Of a stretch of DNA of 64,000 nt, positions 17,378-27,827 are shown one piece after another (the stretch's first letter is position 1; each line of letters opens with the position of its first letter). The stretch lies in NCBI GenBank assembly GCA_963821325.1, contig CAWGDC010000003.1:330561-394560 (forward strand), in the 5' to 3' direction. The position numbers were made by a program, and so were the translations under genes. The notes under the pieces were generated by a model, which saw nothing but the letters and a program-made list of their open reading frames with translations, was not told the origin of the DNA and searched no databases. The stretch comes from PALSA-555 sp963821325. GTDB taxonomy: Bacteria > Actinomycetota > Acidimicrobiia > IMCC26256 > PALSA-555.

Positions 17378-18712
17378 GCGAGCACCTCGTCCTGATCTCG
17401 GCCGATGGCCATGCTGGGCCGCCCGTCGCCACCTACGGGGCCTATGTCGATGCCGACATGCGCGACGAATTCGCGGGCTTCCTCGATGAGCGGGAAGCCT
17501 GGCGCGCCAAGCGCAATCGGACGATGGGTCTCCCCGAGGACACCGAGCTCGTCCACGCGCTCTTCGGCGAAGACATGGTCCAGCGCTACACCGACCAAGA
17601 GGCGGTGCTCTCGGGCGGCGTCACGGGCGTCGTGGATTCGGAGCGCCGCACCGCCGAGCTCGAGCACGAGGGGATCGTCGGCGAGGTGCTCTTCGCCGAC
17701 TTCCAGAACAACAACGAGCCGGCCTGGGGCGCGGCGTTCCCGTACCCCGAGGCGACCGCCCGGCAGCGCCGCGCCGGTGCGCTCGCCTTCAACCGCTGGC
17801 TGGCCGACTTCTGCGCGGAGCTCCACGGGCGCCGCGCCGGCGTCGGCATCGTGCAGCCGCACGACGTCGAGACCGCCGTCGGCGACGTGCATGATCTGCG
17901 AGCGTCGGGCCTGGCGAGCGTGATGCTGCCCACGGGCGACGCCGCACTACCGCCGTATCAGGACCCGCTCTACGACCCGCTCTGGGCCGCCTGCGTCGAC
18001 GAGGACCTGCCCGTGACGTTTCACTCGGGCGGCATTCCCTGGCAGGGCTACGGCCCCGAGGCCATGTGGGTCTCGAAGTACGAGCTCAACTGGTGGGCGC
18101 ACCGACCGCTGTGGCAGATGATGTTCGGCGCGCGTGTTCGAGCGCTTCCCCGGCCTGCGCGTGGCCTTCACCGAGCAGGGCGCCGACTGGATCCCCGCGA
18201 CGCTCGAGCGCCTCGACGAGCAGTACCGCTCCCCGTTCGAGCGGGCCATCACCGAACGGCTGCGCAAGACGCCGACCGAGTACTGGCAATCCAACTGCTT
18301 CGTTGGCGCGTCGTTCATGAGCCGAGCTGAGTGCGACATCCGTGACGAGATCGGCGTCGACCGGATCATGTGGGGAGCGGATTACCCGCACATCGAGGGA
18401 ACCTGGCCCCATTCGCTGCACGCGCTCCGCGAGGCGTGCAGCGGCTGCTCAGCGGACGAGATCCGCATGATGGCGAGCCTCACGGCCGCGGAGGTGTACG
18501 GCTTCGACGTCGACGCGCTGCGTCCCGTCGCCCAACGCTGCAGCCCGACGCTCGACGAGCTCGTGACGCCGCCGTCTCCGGCCCCGGCGACCTACACGGC
18601 AGTCGACTACGCGCTCGGCAAGGTCAGCGGGAAGGAGACCGGCCGCCGCCTCTTCGCCAGCATGGTGAGCGGCGCACGACCGGCCAGAGAGAGTGAGGAG
18701 TCTGATGCCTGA
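17374..18712 (+). CDS. amidohydrolase-2 family metal-dependent hydrolase (frameshifted)
   Basis: Starts ATG 17374 with LVLISADGHAGPP (metal-binding DxH on the first strand). TIM-barrel segments follow: GVGIVQPHD, VTFHSGGIPWQGY (His) and, after a one-base insertion near 18130, AFTEQGADWIPATLERLDEQ and RIMWGADYPHIEGTWPHS (catalytic Asp). About 445 codons in all. Family members decarboxylate or hydrolyse aromatic, cyclic or amide substrates. Flanked by overlapping SDR and FAD-oxidoreductase genes, it probably acts in one catabolic route of unknown substrate. Confidence 0.78.
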
Positions 18713-20296
18713 CTACGACGCGATCGTCATCGGCGCCGGCCACAACGGGCTGACCGCGGCAGCGGTCCTGACGCGGCGCCGGCCTGCGCGTCCTGTGCCT
18801 CGAGAAGAACCACTACGTCGGTGGCATGGCCTCCACGACCGAGCTCATGAAGGGCTACCGCTTCGAGATCGCCGGATCCGTGCTGTTCCCGATGCCCGAC
18901 GAGATCTACGACGATCTCGGCCTCGACGCCTGCCCGACCTACGACGCCGAGGTGATGTCGGTGAACATCGGCGAGCCCGACGAGGCACCGATGCTCTTCT
19001 ACAGCGACCCGACGAAGCTGATGGAGCACATCGCCGAGACGAACGGCCTCGACGCGGTCACCGGAATGGCCGAGATCATCGCGTGGTGCGACGCCCCCGC
19101 CCGGGCGATCGGCCGCTTCGACGTCCGGCAGCCGCCAAAGACGCTCGACCAGATGCTGGCCTGCGCGCGCAACGAGACCGAGCGGGAGGCAGTCCGCACG
19201 GCGCTCTTCGGCAGCGTGATGGACGTCCTCGACACCTACCTGCCCGATCGCCAGCGCCACGCGATGCTGCGCGGGATGCTCGCGTTCCTGGCCGTCAACT
19301 CCACCTACCGCGGTCCGTACACACCCGGAAGCGCCATGTGCCTCGCGTTCGCCCTTGGCGACAACCGGCACGCGGATGATGCGCAAGCTCCACGGGGGCA
19401 TCGGCGCGCTCTCAGAGCACCTCCGCACGCTCTTCGAGTCCCACGGGGGCGAGTTGCGGCTGCACGCCAAGGTGAGCGAGATCCTTGTCGAGCGCGGCCG
19501 GGTGGTGGGCGTCCGGCTCGGCGAGGGAGAAACCGTAACCGCACCCGTCGTGATCTCCAACCTGGACCCGACGGTGACCTTCACCCGGCTGCTCGACCCC
19601 GCCGACCTGCCCGAGACCATCGTGCGCCGGGTGCAAACAATGGATCATCGTGCCGCCTACATCCAGATGCACTTCGCGCTCGACGCACTGCCGGAGTTCA
19701 CCGGCCCATACGCCATCCTCAACGAGGGCACGTTGCGTGCCTCCATGGGCATGTTCGGCTCCCCCGAAGCGATGCAACGCGACTACGAGGACTGCCGACG
19801 CGGCGTGGTGCCCCAGTCCCCGTCGCTCGGGATGCAGATCCCGAGCATGTTCGACCCCGCGCTGGCCCCCCCGGGGAAGCACGCCGGCAGCGCGTTCGCG
19901 TTCTACTTCCCGATCATCGGGACCCACGAGGAACAGTCACGTCAGAAGGACGAGATGGCGGAGCGCGTGGTGGCGAAGGTCTCCGCGATGGCGCCGAACT
20001 TCCGCGACGTCATCGACCGACAGCTCACGTACGCGTCCTACACCTTCGACATGATGTTCGGGTGTACCGACGGTGACTTCTGCCACGGCCTCCTCCACCC
20101 TGAGCTGATGGGGCCGTTCCGCCCCGGCCCCCGGGGCTGGCTCGACGCGCCGATCCCGATCGACGGGCTGTATCTCGGTGGTGCCGGGTGTCATGGGGGA
20201 CCCGGCGTCACCTTCATCCCCGGGTACAACTGCGCCCACGCCGTCCTCGACGCGGTCGGGGCGCGTCGTTCCGCTGAGCGCGTCACGAGCGCCTGA
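18705..20296 (+). CDS. phytoene-desaturase-like FAD-dependent oxidoreductase (frameshifted)
   Basis: Starts ATG 18705 inside the end of the previous gene. The FAD-binding DAIVIGAGHNGLTAAAVL is in the first frame. After a shift near 18775 the frame reads LCLEKNHYVGGMASTTELMKG. After another near 19365 it continues MMRKLHGGIGALSEHLRTLFESHGG (second FAD contact) to GLYLGGAGCHGGPGVTFIPGYN, the C-terminal FAD-binding signature. About 530 codons, resembling PYROXD2/carotenoid-desaturase-type enzymes. Both shifts look like single-base insertions in GC-rich sequence. Role: oxidation of a hydrophobic substrate in the same pathway as the preceding two enzymes (inferred). Confidence 0.78.
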
Positions 20297-20649
20297 CGCG
20301 CATTCACTCTCGTCTGCGGTCACGGCCGGTGGCGAGCACAGGCGGCCGGATCGGCTCGCCACAAACACGAGCCTCAACTTCCCATCGATGCCATGACCGA
20401 ATTCGCCGCCAGCACACTCATCGGGCTCAGCGTCTCGTGGATCGAACACGAGATCGCCTACCCCCGCCCAGATCGACGACATCCACCGGCGCCTCACCGA
20501 ACCGGTATCCGCGCCGGACTCCAACTCGCCTCATCAACGCGCGCCAACCGATAGCCGCAAAGCACGACGGAGTGCCGTCAGCCACCGGTCATATCGCCGG
20601 ATTCTGTCCGGGGGGTTCCGCTGACCAGCCCAAACGCGAAGAAACAGCG
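20297..20649. other. intergenic region between the oxidoreductase operon and IS1182
   Basis: No gene is firmly supported. An ATG at 20393 opens a short frame (TEFAASTLIGLSVSWIEHEI) that shifts frame after about 20 codons, perhaps the remains of a small protein. A GGCCGGATCGG segment near 20344 recalls the sequence after the CTGCAAG motif at 9957. Confidence 0.4.
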
Positions 20650-22270
20650 GCTGACGAGGCTGTCGCACGAATCTTGACCATCCCGCCCGCGTTTTGGTCG
20701 GCGGGTGAGGATGGGGCATGGCGGTCAATGTTCGTGAGGTCGATCGGGACCAGGTGTTCTTGATGCCGCCCTCGGTGGCGGAGTGGCTGCCGGCGGATCA
20801 TCTGGCCTGGTTCGTGCTCGACGTGGTCGGTGAGCTGGATCTCTCGGCGTTCTATTCGGATCTGCGCGACGACGGCCGGGGCGGTTCGAGCTATGACCCG
20901 GCGATGGTGCTGGGGGTGTTGGTCTACGCGTATTGCGTGGGTGAGCGTTCGAGTCGCCGGATCGAGGCTCGCCTGGTCGAGGACGTGGCATTCCGGGTGT
21001 TGGCCGGGAATCAGCGTCCGGATCATGCGACGTTGGCTCGGTTTCGCTGCCGTCACGAGGCGGCGATCGCCGAGCTGTTCGCCCAGGTGCTGGGTCTGTG
21101 TGTCGTCGAGGGGCTCGTGGCGGCGGGGGTGGTGGCCATCGACGGGACCAAAGTGGAGGCGAACGCGTCCGCGTTCTCGAGTCGCACTCGACGCCAGATC
21201 GCCGCGGAGATCCTGGCTGAGGCGGACGCGACCGACGCGGCGGAGGACGAGCGCTTCGGAGACCGGCGAGGCGACGAGCTGCCCGAGCGCTGGGCGGATC
21301 GTCGAGACCGACGGGCCCGGCTGCGAGAGGCGCTGCGCCAGCTGGACGCGGAGGGGGCGTCGGACTGGGAGACCTATCTGGCCGAGCGGGCCCGCAAAGA
21401 AGCCGCGGCCGGTCGCAAGCTTCCCGGCCGCAAGCCGTCCAAGGCGGGACGCAACGCCAAGGACCGCTACGCCAACGTCACGGATCCCGACAGTCGGATG
21501 CTGCGGGCCCGGAACCGGTTCGTGCAGGGTTACAACGCGCAGGCCGCCACATCCCTTGACCACGTCATCGTGGCCGCCGAGATGACCAACGCCGCCAACG
21601 ACACCACCCAGTTCGTCCCCATGGTCACGGCCAGCACCCAGAACCTGGCCGCCGCGGGGCATGACGAAGCGGTTGGGGCCTTCGTCGCGGACGCGGGCTA
21701 TTGGAGCACCGAGAACGCGACGATCGACACGGATGCCGAGGTGCTGATCGCCACCGTCGCGCCGAGCAACGGCATCAGCGATCCCCACGATCCTCGGGTC
21801 CAAGCCCGACACGCCGTGCTCGAACGTGTCGAGCGAGGAGAGCTCACTCTCGTGGCTGCCGCCGCCGAGATGGGGGTCTCAGACACGTGGGCTTACAAGC
21901 TGCGCGCCCTTTATCGCGCCCACGAGCTCGAGCCCGTCGCCGTGCGCGCCGCCATGGATGCCAAGCTCACCACCCCTCATGGCACGGCCTGCTACGCGCG
22001 GCGCAAGACCACCATCGAACCCGTCTTCGGGAACCTCAAGATGAACCTCCGGTTCCGCCGATTCTCCCGTCGCGGCCTCGCCGCGGTCACCAGCGAATGG
22101 CGGCTCATCTGCACCATCCACAACCTGCTCAAGCTCCGACGTCACCAACTCGCGCTCGTCCCCGCCTGACCGGGCACGGCCTCACCGCCAGCCGCGGCAA
22201 GACCAACCCGCAGCACCAAAACCAACCGCACCCAGGATCGCAGCAGGTTCCTGCGACAGCCTCGCCAGTG
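20650..22270 (+). mobile_element. IS1182-family insertion sequence
   Basis: Terminal inverted repeats are visible: CGAGGCTGTCGCA at 20655-20667 and its complement TGCGACAGCCTCG at 22252-22264, with weaker matching on both sides. They enclose one intact transposase gene. Exact ends and target duplication were not resolved. Confidence 0.8.
20718..22169 (+). CDS. IS1182-family transposase
   Basis: 483 residues from ATG 20718. The N-terminal domain has LPADHLAWFVLDVV and 'RRIEARLVEDVAFRVLAGNQRPDHATLARFR', typical of the family. The DDE core includes VVAIDGTKVEANAS (first Asp), a long charged insertion, FVADAGYWSTEN (second Asp) and KTTIEPVFGNLKMNLRFRRF (Glu). No frameshift, so it may be functional. 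Confidence 0.92.
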   Translation: MAVNVREVDRDQVFLMPPSVAEWLPADHLAWFVLDVVGELDLSAFYSDLRDDGRGGSSYDPAMVLGVLVYAYCVGERSSRRIEARLVEDVAFRVLAGNQRPDHATLARFRCRHEAAIAELFAQVLGLCVVEGLVAAGVVAIDGTKVEANASAFSSRTRRQIAAEILAEADATDAAEDERFGDRRGDELPERWADRRDRRARLREALRQLDAEGASDWETYLAERARKEAAAGRKLPGRKPSKAGRNAKDRYANVTDPDSRMLRARNRFVQGYNAQAATSLDHVIVAAEMTNAANDTTQFVPMVTASTQNLAAAGHDEAVGAFVADAGYWSTENATIDTDAEVLIATVAPSNGISDPHDPRVQARHAVLERVERGELTLVAAAAEMGVSDTWAYKLRALYRAHELEPVAVRAAMDAKLTTPHGTACYARRKTTIEPVFGNLKMNLRFRRFSRRGLAAVTSEWRLICTIHNLLKLRRHQLALVPA

Positions 22271-22291
22271 CGGTTTCATACAATTGGGCGG

Positions 22292-23271
22292 ATGAGCGGC
22301 GGGACGTTGGGACGATCGTCGAGTGGTGTCCCCGATCGCGCGGGCGCCGCGAGGGAGGTCAGAACGGTCGTCGAGGTGCGGGGCTTGCGCATGTCTTACG
22401 GGCCGATCGAGGCGGTCGCGGGCATCGATCTCGAGATCCATGCTGGCGAGGTGTTCGCGTTTCTGGGCCCGAACGGGGCTGGGAAAACAACGGTCGTGGA
22501 GATCTTGGAGGGGTTCCGCCGTCGGACTGCCGGCGAGGTGTGTGTCCTCGGTGCCGACCCCGCTCGCGCTGATGCTGATTGGCGGGCACGGATCGGGGTC
22601 GTGTTGCAGGAGTCGGAGCCTGAGCCCGAGTTGACGGTTGAGGAGTGTGTCAATCTCTACGCGAGTTATTACGCGAATCCGGGTTCGGTGCACGAGACGC
22701 TGGACCTTGTGGGGCTCGTGGATCGAAGCTTCGATCCGGTGTGGTCGCCTCTCTGGTGGCCAACGTCGGCGACTCGATGTTCGCGCTGGCGCTGATCGGT
22801 GATCCCGAGTTGTTGTTCCTGGACGAGCCGACGACCGGATTCGATCCATCTGCCCGCCACGCGACTTGGGACGTCATCGCTGGATTGCGAGATCTGGGAA
22901 CGACGATCTTCCTGACGACCCACTACATGGAGGAGGCGCAGTTCCTCGCCGACCGCATGGCCATCATCGCCAACGGTCGGATTGTCGCCGAAGGGACGGC
23001 TGCGAGCCTGGGTGCGGGACTCGCCAACGAATTCACGGTCCGTTTCACCCTGCCAACCGCGCTGTCGGTCTCGGACCTGCCGGCCGCGTTCGTACCCGCG
23101 GCGGGCGCTAAGACCACGGGCGTCATCGAGGCGAAGACGAACAGCCCCCTGCCATTAGTCGCCGAGCTGGCGGCGTGGGCGTCGGAACGTGGTGTTGATC
23201 TGCCCGACCTGGAGGTCTCTCGACCCACGCTCGAGGACATCTACCTGCAGCTGACGGAGCAGGCGCGATGA
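22292..23271 (+). CDS. ABC-2 type exporter ATP-binding protein (frameshifted)
   Basis: From ATG 22292: EVRGLRMSYGPIEAVAGIDLEI and the Walker A FLGPNGAGKTTVVEIL. The signature LSGGQ (from 22749) lies in a second frame, and LALIGDPELLFLDEPTTGFDP (Walker B) plus LTTHYMEEAQFLADRMAI in a third, ending at 23271. Two single-base insertions (about 22735 and 22781) account for this. About 326 codons, DrrA/CcmA-like with a C-terminal extension. It pairs with the permease that overlaps its stop by 4 bases. Expected role: energising export of a drug or lipid-like molecule. Confidence 0.8.
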
Positions 23272-24077
23272 CGGTCACAGACCCCGCGACCCAACGCTCC
23301 CGGGCACCGTTGCCTCGAATCATCAGATCACAGTTTCGATCCGACCTGCGCTGCTTCTGGCGCAACACGCAGAGCCGCTTCTTCACCTTCGCGCTACCGG
23401 TCCTGCTCCTGATGATCTTCGGATTGGTGTTCCGCGACACGTCCGCGCGCGTGCCGGGAGGACATATCAACGAATCCATCTACTACGTCCCGGCCATCAT
23501 CGCGTTCGGGCTCATCTCAGCAACCTTCTCGAACCTCACCGCCACCATCGTGCAAAACCGCGAGGTCGGCATCTACAAGCGGCGACGAGCCACACCCGTG
23601 CCAGCCAGCGCCCTCATCACCGGGCGCGCACTGGTAGCCGTCTTAACCGCCCTCGCCACCACCGCACTCCTGCTCGCCATCGGCTGGGCCGCCTTCGGAG
23701 CAACCATCCCCAGTCGCACCGCCGCCGCCTTTGTCCTCACCGTCATCGTTGGCGCGGTCGCGTTCTCGTGCCTCGGATTCGCCCTCGCCAGCGTCGTCAG
23801 CAACGCGGACGCAGCCCAGCCCGTCGTTCTTGCCATCGTGTTTCCCCTGTGCTTCATCTCGGGAGTCTTCGTTGCCGGAACGCTCCCCGCCTGGCTCGTC
23901 GACATCTCCCGGATCTTCCCCGTCCGCCCGCTCCACGACGCGCTCCTCGCCGCCTACAACCCCCACGCCTCCGGCAGCGGGCTGCGATGGGGCGACCTCG
24001 CAGCGCTCGTCGCGTGGGGCGCAGCCGGACTCATCATCGCCGTTCGCCGCTTCAACTGGCTCCCCAGCCACGACTGA
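23268..24077 (+). CDS. ABC-2 type transporter permease
   Basis: 269 residues, intact, start ATG 23268 overlapping the ATPase stop. After a cytoplasmic N-terminus come about six hydrophobic segments (LPVLLLMIFGLVF, YVPAIIAFGLISATF, ALVAVLTALATTALLLAIGWA, AAAFVLTVIVGAVAFSCLGF, VVLAIVFPLCFISGVFV and WGAAGLIIAV), as in DrrB-type permeases. Forms an exporter with the preceding ATPase; substrate unknown. Confidence 0.85.
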   Translation: MTVTDPATQRSRAPLPRIIRSQFRSDLRCFWRNTQSRFFTFALPVLLLMIFGLVFRDTSARVPGGHINESIYYVPAIIAFGLISATFSNLTATIVQNREVGIYKRRRATPVPASALITGRALVAVLTALATTALLLAIGWAAFGATIPSRTAAAFVLTVIVGAVAFSCLGFALASVVSNADAAQPVVLAIVFPLCFISGVFVAGTLPAWLVDISRIFPVRPLHDALLAAYNPHASGSGLRWGDLAALVAWGAAGLIIAVRRFNWLPSHD

Positions 24078-24118
24078 CGGGCCGGACACTGACGCCCAAA
24101 ACCAGCGAGCAATTCAGA

Positions 24119-24135
24119 CCATCCCCCTGCAAGGG
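24119..24135 (+). repeat. CCATCCC-CTGCAAG motif
   Basis: CCATCCCCCTGCAAGGG, 42 bases after the permease stop. Close relatives: 3664-3680, 9957-9973, 24724-24740, 27720-27736 and 56263-56279, all on this strand. This copy and the next one enclose the VOC gene. Confidence 0.65.
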
Positions 24136-24298
24136 AGGGTGGAAGCGTCTGCACTGGTGCGCACGAGTTCCATCAACAGGCGAGCGCTGGTCGTGTCGGA
24201 GGGACGATTACCACCCCGAATAGCTTTTGCTCCCCGAGAGTTGCCAGCCAAATGGGTAGCGTTCGCTGCGTCCACGAGGTGCGAAGGGAAGAAAAGCG

Positions 24299-24691
24299 AT
24301 GCCTGAGTTCCCTGCGATTACTCACGTGGCGCTAACGGTTACGAGCCTTGAACGGAGTGTGCCTTGGTACAAGGATCTGTTCGGCTCGGACCCAATCCTT
24401 GACGAGGACACAGGTCCGTTCCAGCGCGTCGCTTGGCTTACCGGCGGCACAATCGTTGGCGTAACTCAGTTCCCTGACTTGGACAGCACTGAGCCGTTCA
24501 ACGAGCGGCGGCCGGGGCTCGATCATCTGGCTTTCGGCTGTGCCAACCGCGATGAGTTAAAGGCCTGGGAAATCCGTCTGAACGAACTCGGCATCCCCAA
24601 CGGTGGCATCGTGGACACGCCCTACTACTCGGCATTGTCGTTTCGAGATCCCGACAACATCGCACTTGAGTTCTTCGCACCCCGGGGCTAA
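24299..24691 (+). CDS. VOC (glyoxalase/dioxygenase) family protein
   Basis: 130 residues from ATG 24299. It starts ITHVALTVTSLERSVPWYKDLFG, the beta-alpha-beta module of the vicinal-oxygen-chelate fold (metal His in the first strand), with a second half 'GLDHLAFGCANRDELKAWEIRLNELGI' and terminal FRDPDNIALEFFAP (metal Glu). Such proteins are small metalloenzymes (glyoxalases, dioxygenases, antibiotic-binding proteins). It is a single-gene module flanked by two CTGCAAG-type motifs (24119 and 24724). Confidence 0.86.
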   Translation: MPEFPAITHVALTVTSLERSVPWYKDLFGSDPILDEDTGPFQRVAWLTGGTIVGVTQFPDLDSTEPFNERRPGLDHLAFGCANRDELKAWEIRLNELGIPNGGIVDTPYYSALSFRDPDNIALEFFAPRG

Positions 24692-24723
24692 GACCGGCGG
24701 AGTATCCGACTGCTTGCGCCTGA

Positions 24724-24740
24724 CCATCGCACTGCAAGCG
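24724..24740 (+). repeat. CCATCCC-CTGCAAG motif
   Basis: CCATCGCACTGCAAGCG, 33 bases after the VOC stop and 49 bases beyond the end of the converging cyclase gene A. Confidence 0.6.
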
Positions 24741-24788
24741 GGACAGGATTCGTGAGCATCTCTGGGGACATGGGTGAAGCTCGCCCGA

Positions 24789-27571
24789 TCACTCTGGCGG
24801 ACGAGCTTGCACCTCAGTGAGGGTGCGTTCGATTTCGCTGACCGCGTAGCCGACAGCCTCTTCAGACGACATTCGTCCTCCTCTGGCAAGCGCTGTCGCG
24901 TAGGTATCGCCATCGAGCTTCGCTTCGATGAGCTTGAGAGTCTCGTTACGGTCGACACCGGTAGTCAGTGGACTGAAGTTGGTATCCTGAAATGCTCCTT
25001 CGCAAACAATGCCAACGAGCGCGGCGCCCGTTTCCGGTCGGCCGACCTCGCTGAAGACCTCAATCCCGAGCCACAGCATCCCGGCGACCGTCGGCACCAA
25101 CCCGCTCTCGTGAGAGTATTTGAGTCCCTCGCGCAGATCACGGAGCGAACCAGCAGCATCCCCGTTGCGTGATCGGATGACCGCGGCCATTCCGAGAGCG
25201 GGTGCGTACACCGAATGACCGCGCCCCCACGAACCAACGCCACGGCCTCCTCCAGTGCGGCGAGAGCCCTCTTCGGATCTTCCACAATGAAGGCCCATCC
25301 CAACATCGCCTGGGCCGACGCAATGCTCGTTGGGCTTCCCGTCGCCCGGGCCAATGCGAGCGCGCGCTCCGATTGGGCGCGCGGTGCTGAAGTCGCCCCG
25401 TGACGTTGCCCAACTTGTCACGAGGATGGTCAGGGCAGCCATCGTGAACGGGTCTGTGCCTGACGCCTCGACCTCGCGGCGAATGCGACACAATGTTTCG
25501 TAGGCGTGTTCGGGGTGCCCGTCATAGGTGTCGGCGAGTCCGAGTGCCATGTAAGCCAGATAAGGCCAGGGGCAGTCGAGGGGCATTCCACCATGGAGTG
25601 CGTCGCTTGCCAGCTGGCGGCCATGCTCGGTATCGCCGGTCTGCACGGCAAACACCGCGGCCGCTGCCAAAACGGCTGTTCGTTGACCCGGGCTCGACGC
25701 GGAAGCCCGAGGCGCGGCCCGCATCGCCCACGCGCCCACGCCGAGTTGCTGGTGCCCGCCGGCCTCGTGGGCAATCGCCGCGATGATGCGCAACGCAGCC
25801 TCCACGTCACCCGGAACCAAGGAGTCAAGGGACCAGGTGACGGCTGCTCGTAGGTTGTCGAGCTCCCGGTGGATCTGCGCCCGCGCCGCCAACTCGCCGC
25901 CGCCGTGCAGACCCACTCCGCACCCCTCGGCGAGGCTTGCGTAGTGCTGCGCGTGACGGCGCCGCCAAACATCCGCGTCGTCACCCTCAAGGCGCTCCCG
26001 GGCGTACTGGCGCATCGTCTCTAAGAGCTCATAGCGGGTGGTTGGAGCCGACTCGTCGAGCGCGACCATCGAGCGCGCCACCAAGCCGTCCACTCGATCA
26101 ACGACCTCGGCGGCCTGCACCCCTTCTCCAACGATGACCTGCTCTGCGGCCTGCAGCGTGAACCCGCCCGCAAACACGCCGAGGCGATCAAAAGTCGCCT
26201 GCTCCGCGGCGCTGAGCAGCTCATAACTCCAGTCGACCGTCGCTCGCAGTGTGTGGTGACGCTCCACCGCGGTTCGACGGCCGCCCGTGAGCAGCCGAAA
26301 CCGCTCATCCAGACGCGCCGCGATATCACCGGGCTGCATGGATGCCACCCGGGCCGCCGCCAACTCGATCGCTAGCGGGATTCCATCCAGCCGCTCACAG
26401 ATCTGGGCCACCGCCGCCGCGGTGGTGGCCTCCAGTGCAAAGCCGGCGCGGACCTCCTGGGCCCGATCCACAAACAGCCGCGCCGTCGTCGTTCGCCGTG
26501 ACGCTCTCAACACTCACATCATCCGGTCTTGGTACCGGCAAGGACCGCACCCGCTTCGGCGCGTTCACCCGATACGTCAAGCGCTTCGCGACTCGTGGCC
26601 AGCACCGCCACCTCCGGGCACGACCGCACCAGCGACTCCACCAGCGCGGCGCTCGCATCCAAGACGTGCTCACAGTTGTCCACCACGAGCAGCATCTGCT
26701 TGCCCCGCAGCGCCTCGACCACGCTCTCAGCCAATGATCGCCCCTGATGCTGCTGGATCCCCAATGTTGAGGCCGCCACTTCGACGACCGCGTCGGGCTC
26801 CCCCACCGGTCCTAACTCGATCAGCCAGGCGCCGTCGCGATACCGCGGCAACACCTCGGCTGCGATCTGCAACGCCAGGCGGGTCTTTCCGACTCCACCC
26901 ACACCGGACAAGGTGACAACCCGCGTCGACTGCAGCGCCGCCGCGACGTCCTCGAGCTCCTCAACCCGTCCCACAAACGAGCTCAGCTGCAGCGGCAGAT
27001 TGGTCGGAAACGCATCCAACGAGCGCAGCGCCCCAAAGCGTGCCTCGAGCCCGCCACCCACCAGCTGAAAGACCTGCTCCGGACGCGACAAGTCCCGAAG
27101 TCGATGCTCACCGAGATCAACCAGCTCAAGATCTTCAGGAAGCGAATCCCGCAGCACCACCTCCGTCGCATGAGACACCAGCACCTGACCGCCATGTGCC
27201 GCCGCCATCAGCCTCGCTGCCCGATTCAACGTCGGCCCGAAATAGTCACCGTCCCGTCGTTGGGCCTCACCGGTATGAAGCCCGATCCGAACCCGCAGCC
27301 TTTCCACACCGTCCCACCGCTCGTCGGCGAGCCTTCGCTGGCCTGCAACAGCCGCCGTAGCCGCATCGCGAGCAGTCCCGAAGACCGCATGCACGCCATC
27401 ACCCGTCGTCTTAACCACCCAGCCGCCGATCGACTCGATTACCTCCCTCAAGATCTCGTCATGGCGAGCCAGCGCGGCCTTCATCGCCTCGGGGTGCTCC
27501 TCCCACAGACGCGTCGAAGCCTCGAGATCGGTGAACAGGAACGTCACCGTCCCGCTCGGCAGCTCGGGCAT
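24789..27571 (-). CDS. class III cyclase-STAND ATPase-TPR regulator, paralogue A (frameshifted)
   Basis: Start ATG 27571 (27601 also possible). Domains in order: class III nucleotide cyclase (~residues 1-170: TVTFLFTDLEASTRLWE, VVKTTGDGVHAVF, YFGPTLNRAARLM); STAND/NB-ARC ATPase (SFVGRVEELEDV, Walker A LSGVGGVGKTRLAL, Walker B region MLLVVDNCEHVLDA, then ICERLDGIPLAIELAAARV); winged-helix and a long helical/TPR half ending EIERTLTEVQ. About 926 codons. Frame changes near 26572, 26490, 25390 and 25210 (the last two compensate) look like indel errors. STAND proteins act as ligand-gated switches; the cyclase would make or sense cAMP/cGMP. It lies head-to-tail behind paralogue B. Confidence 0.8.
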
Positions 27572-27719
27572 CCCACCCCCCCGGTCGGTGCCCATAGTCA
27601 ATCAGCGGCCAACCGCTCCCGTCAGCCCCACGAAACCGCCCGGACATCCGCACCCTTGCAGGCCCCCCGAAGAGCGCAGAACCCCCACCCTCCCGGCCAT
27701 GGCCGACCTCGCCTTCCAC

Positions 27720-27736
27720 ACATCCCCCTGCAAGGG
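27720..27736 (+). repeat. CCATCCC-CTGCAAG motif
   Basis: ACATCCCCCTGCAAGGG, between the start of cyclase gene A (27571) and the end of cyclase gene B (27828). Confidence 0.6.
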
Positions 27737-27827
27737 CGACGAGATACCCCGTATGCGTGTGCAGCAGTGGCGACACGTCTCACGGCGAGTGTCCGCCCAT
27801 ATCCGTGGCAGCGCGCCGGAAGCCCTA

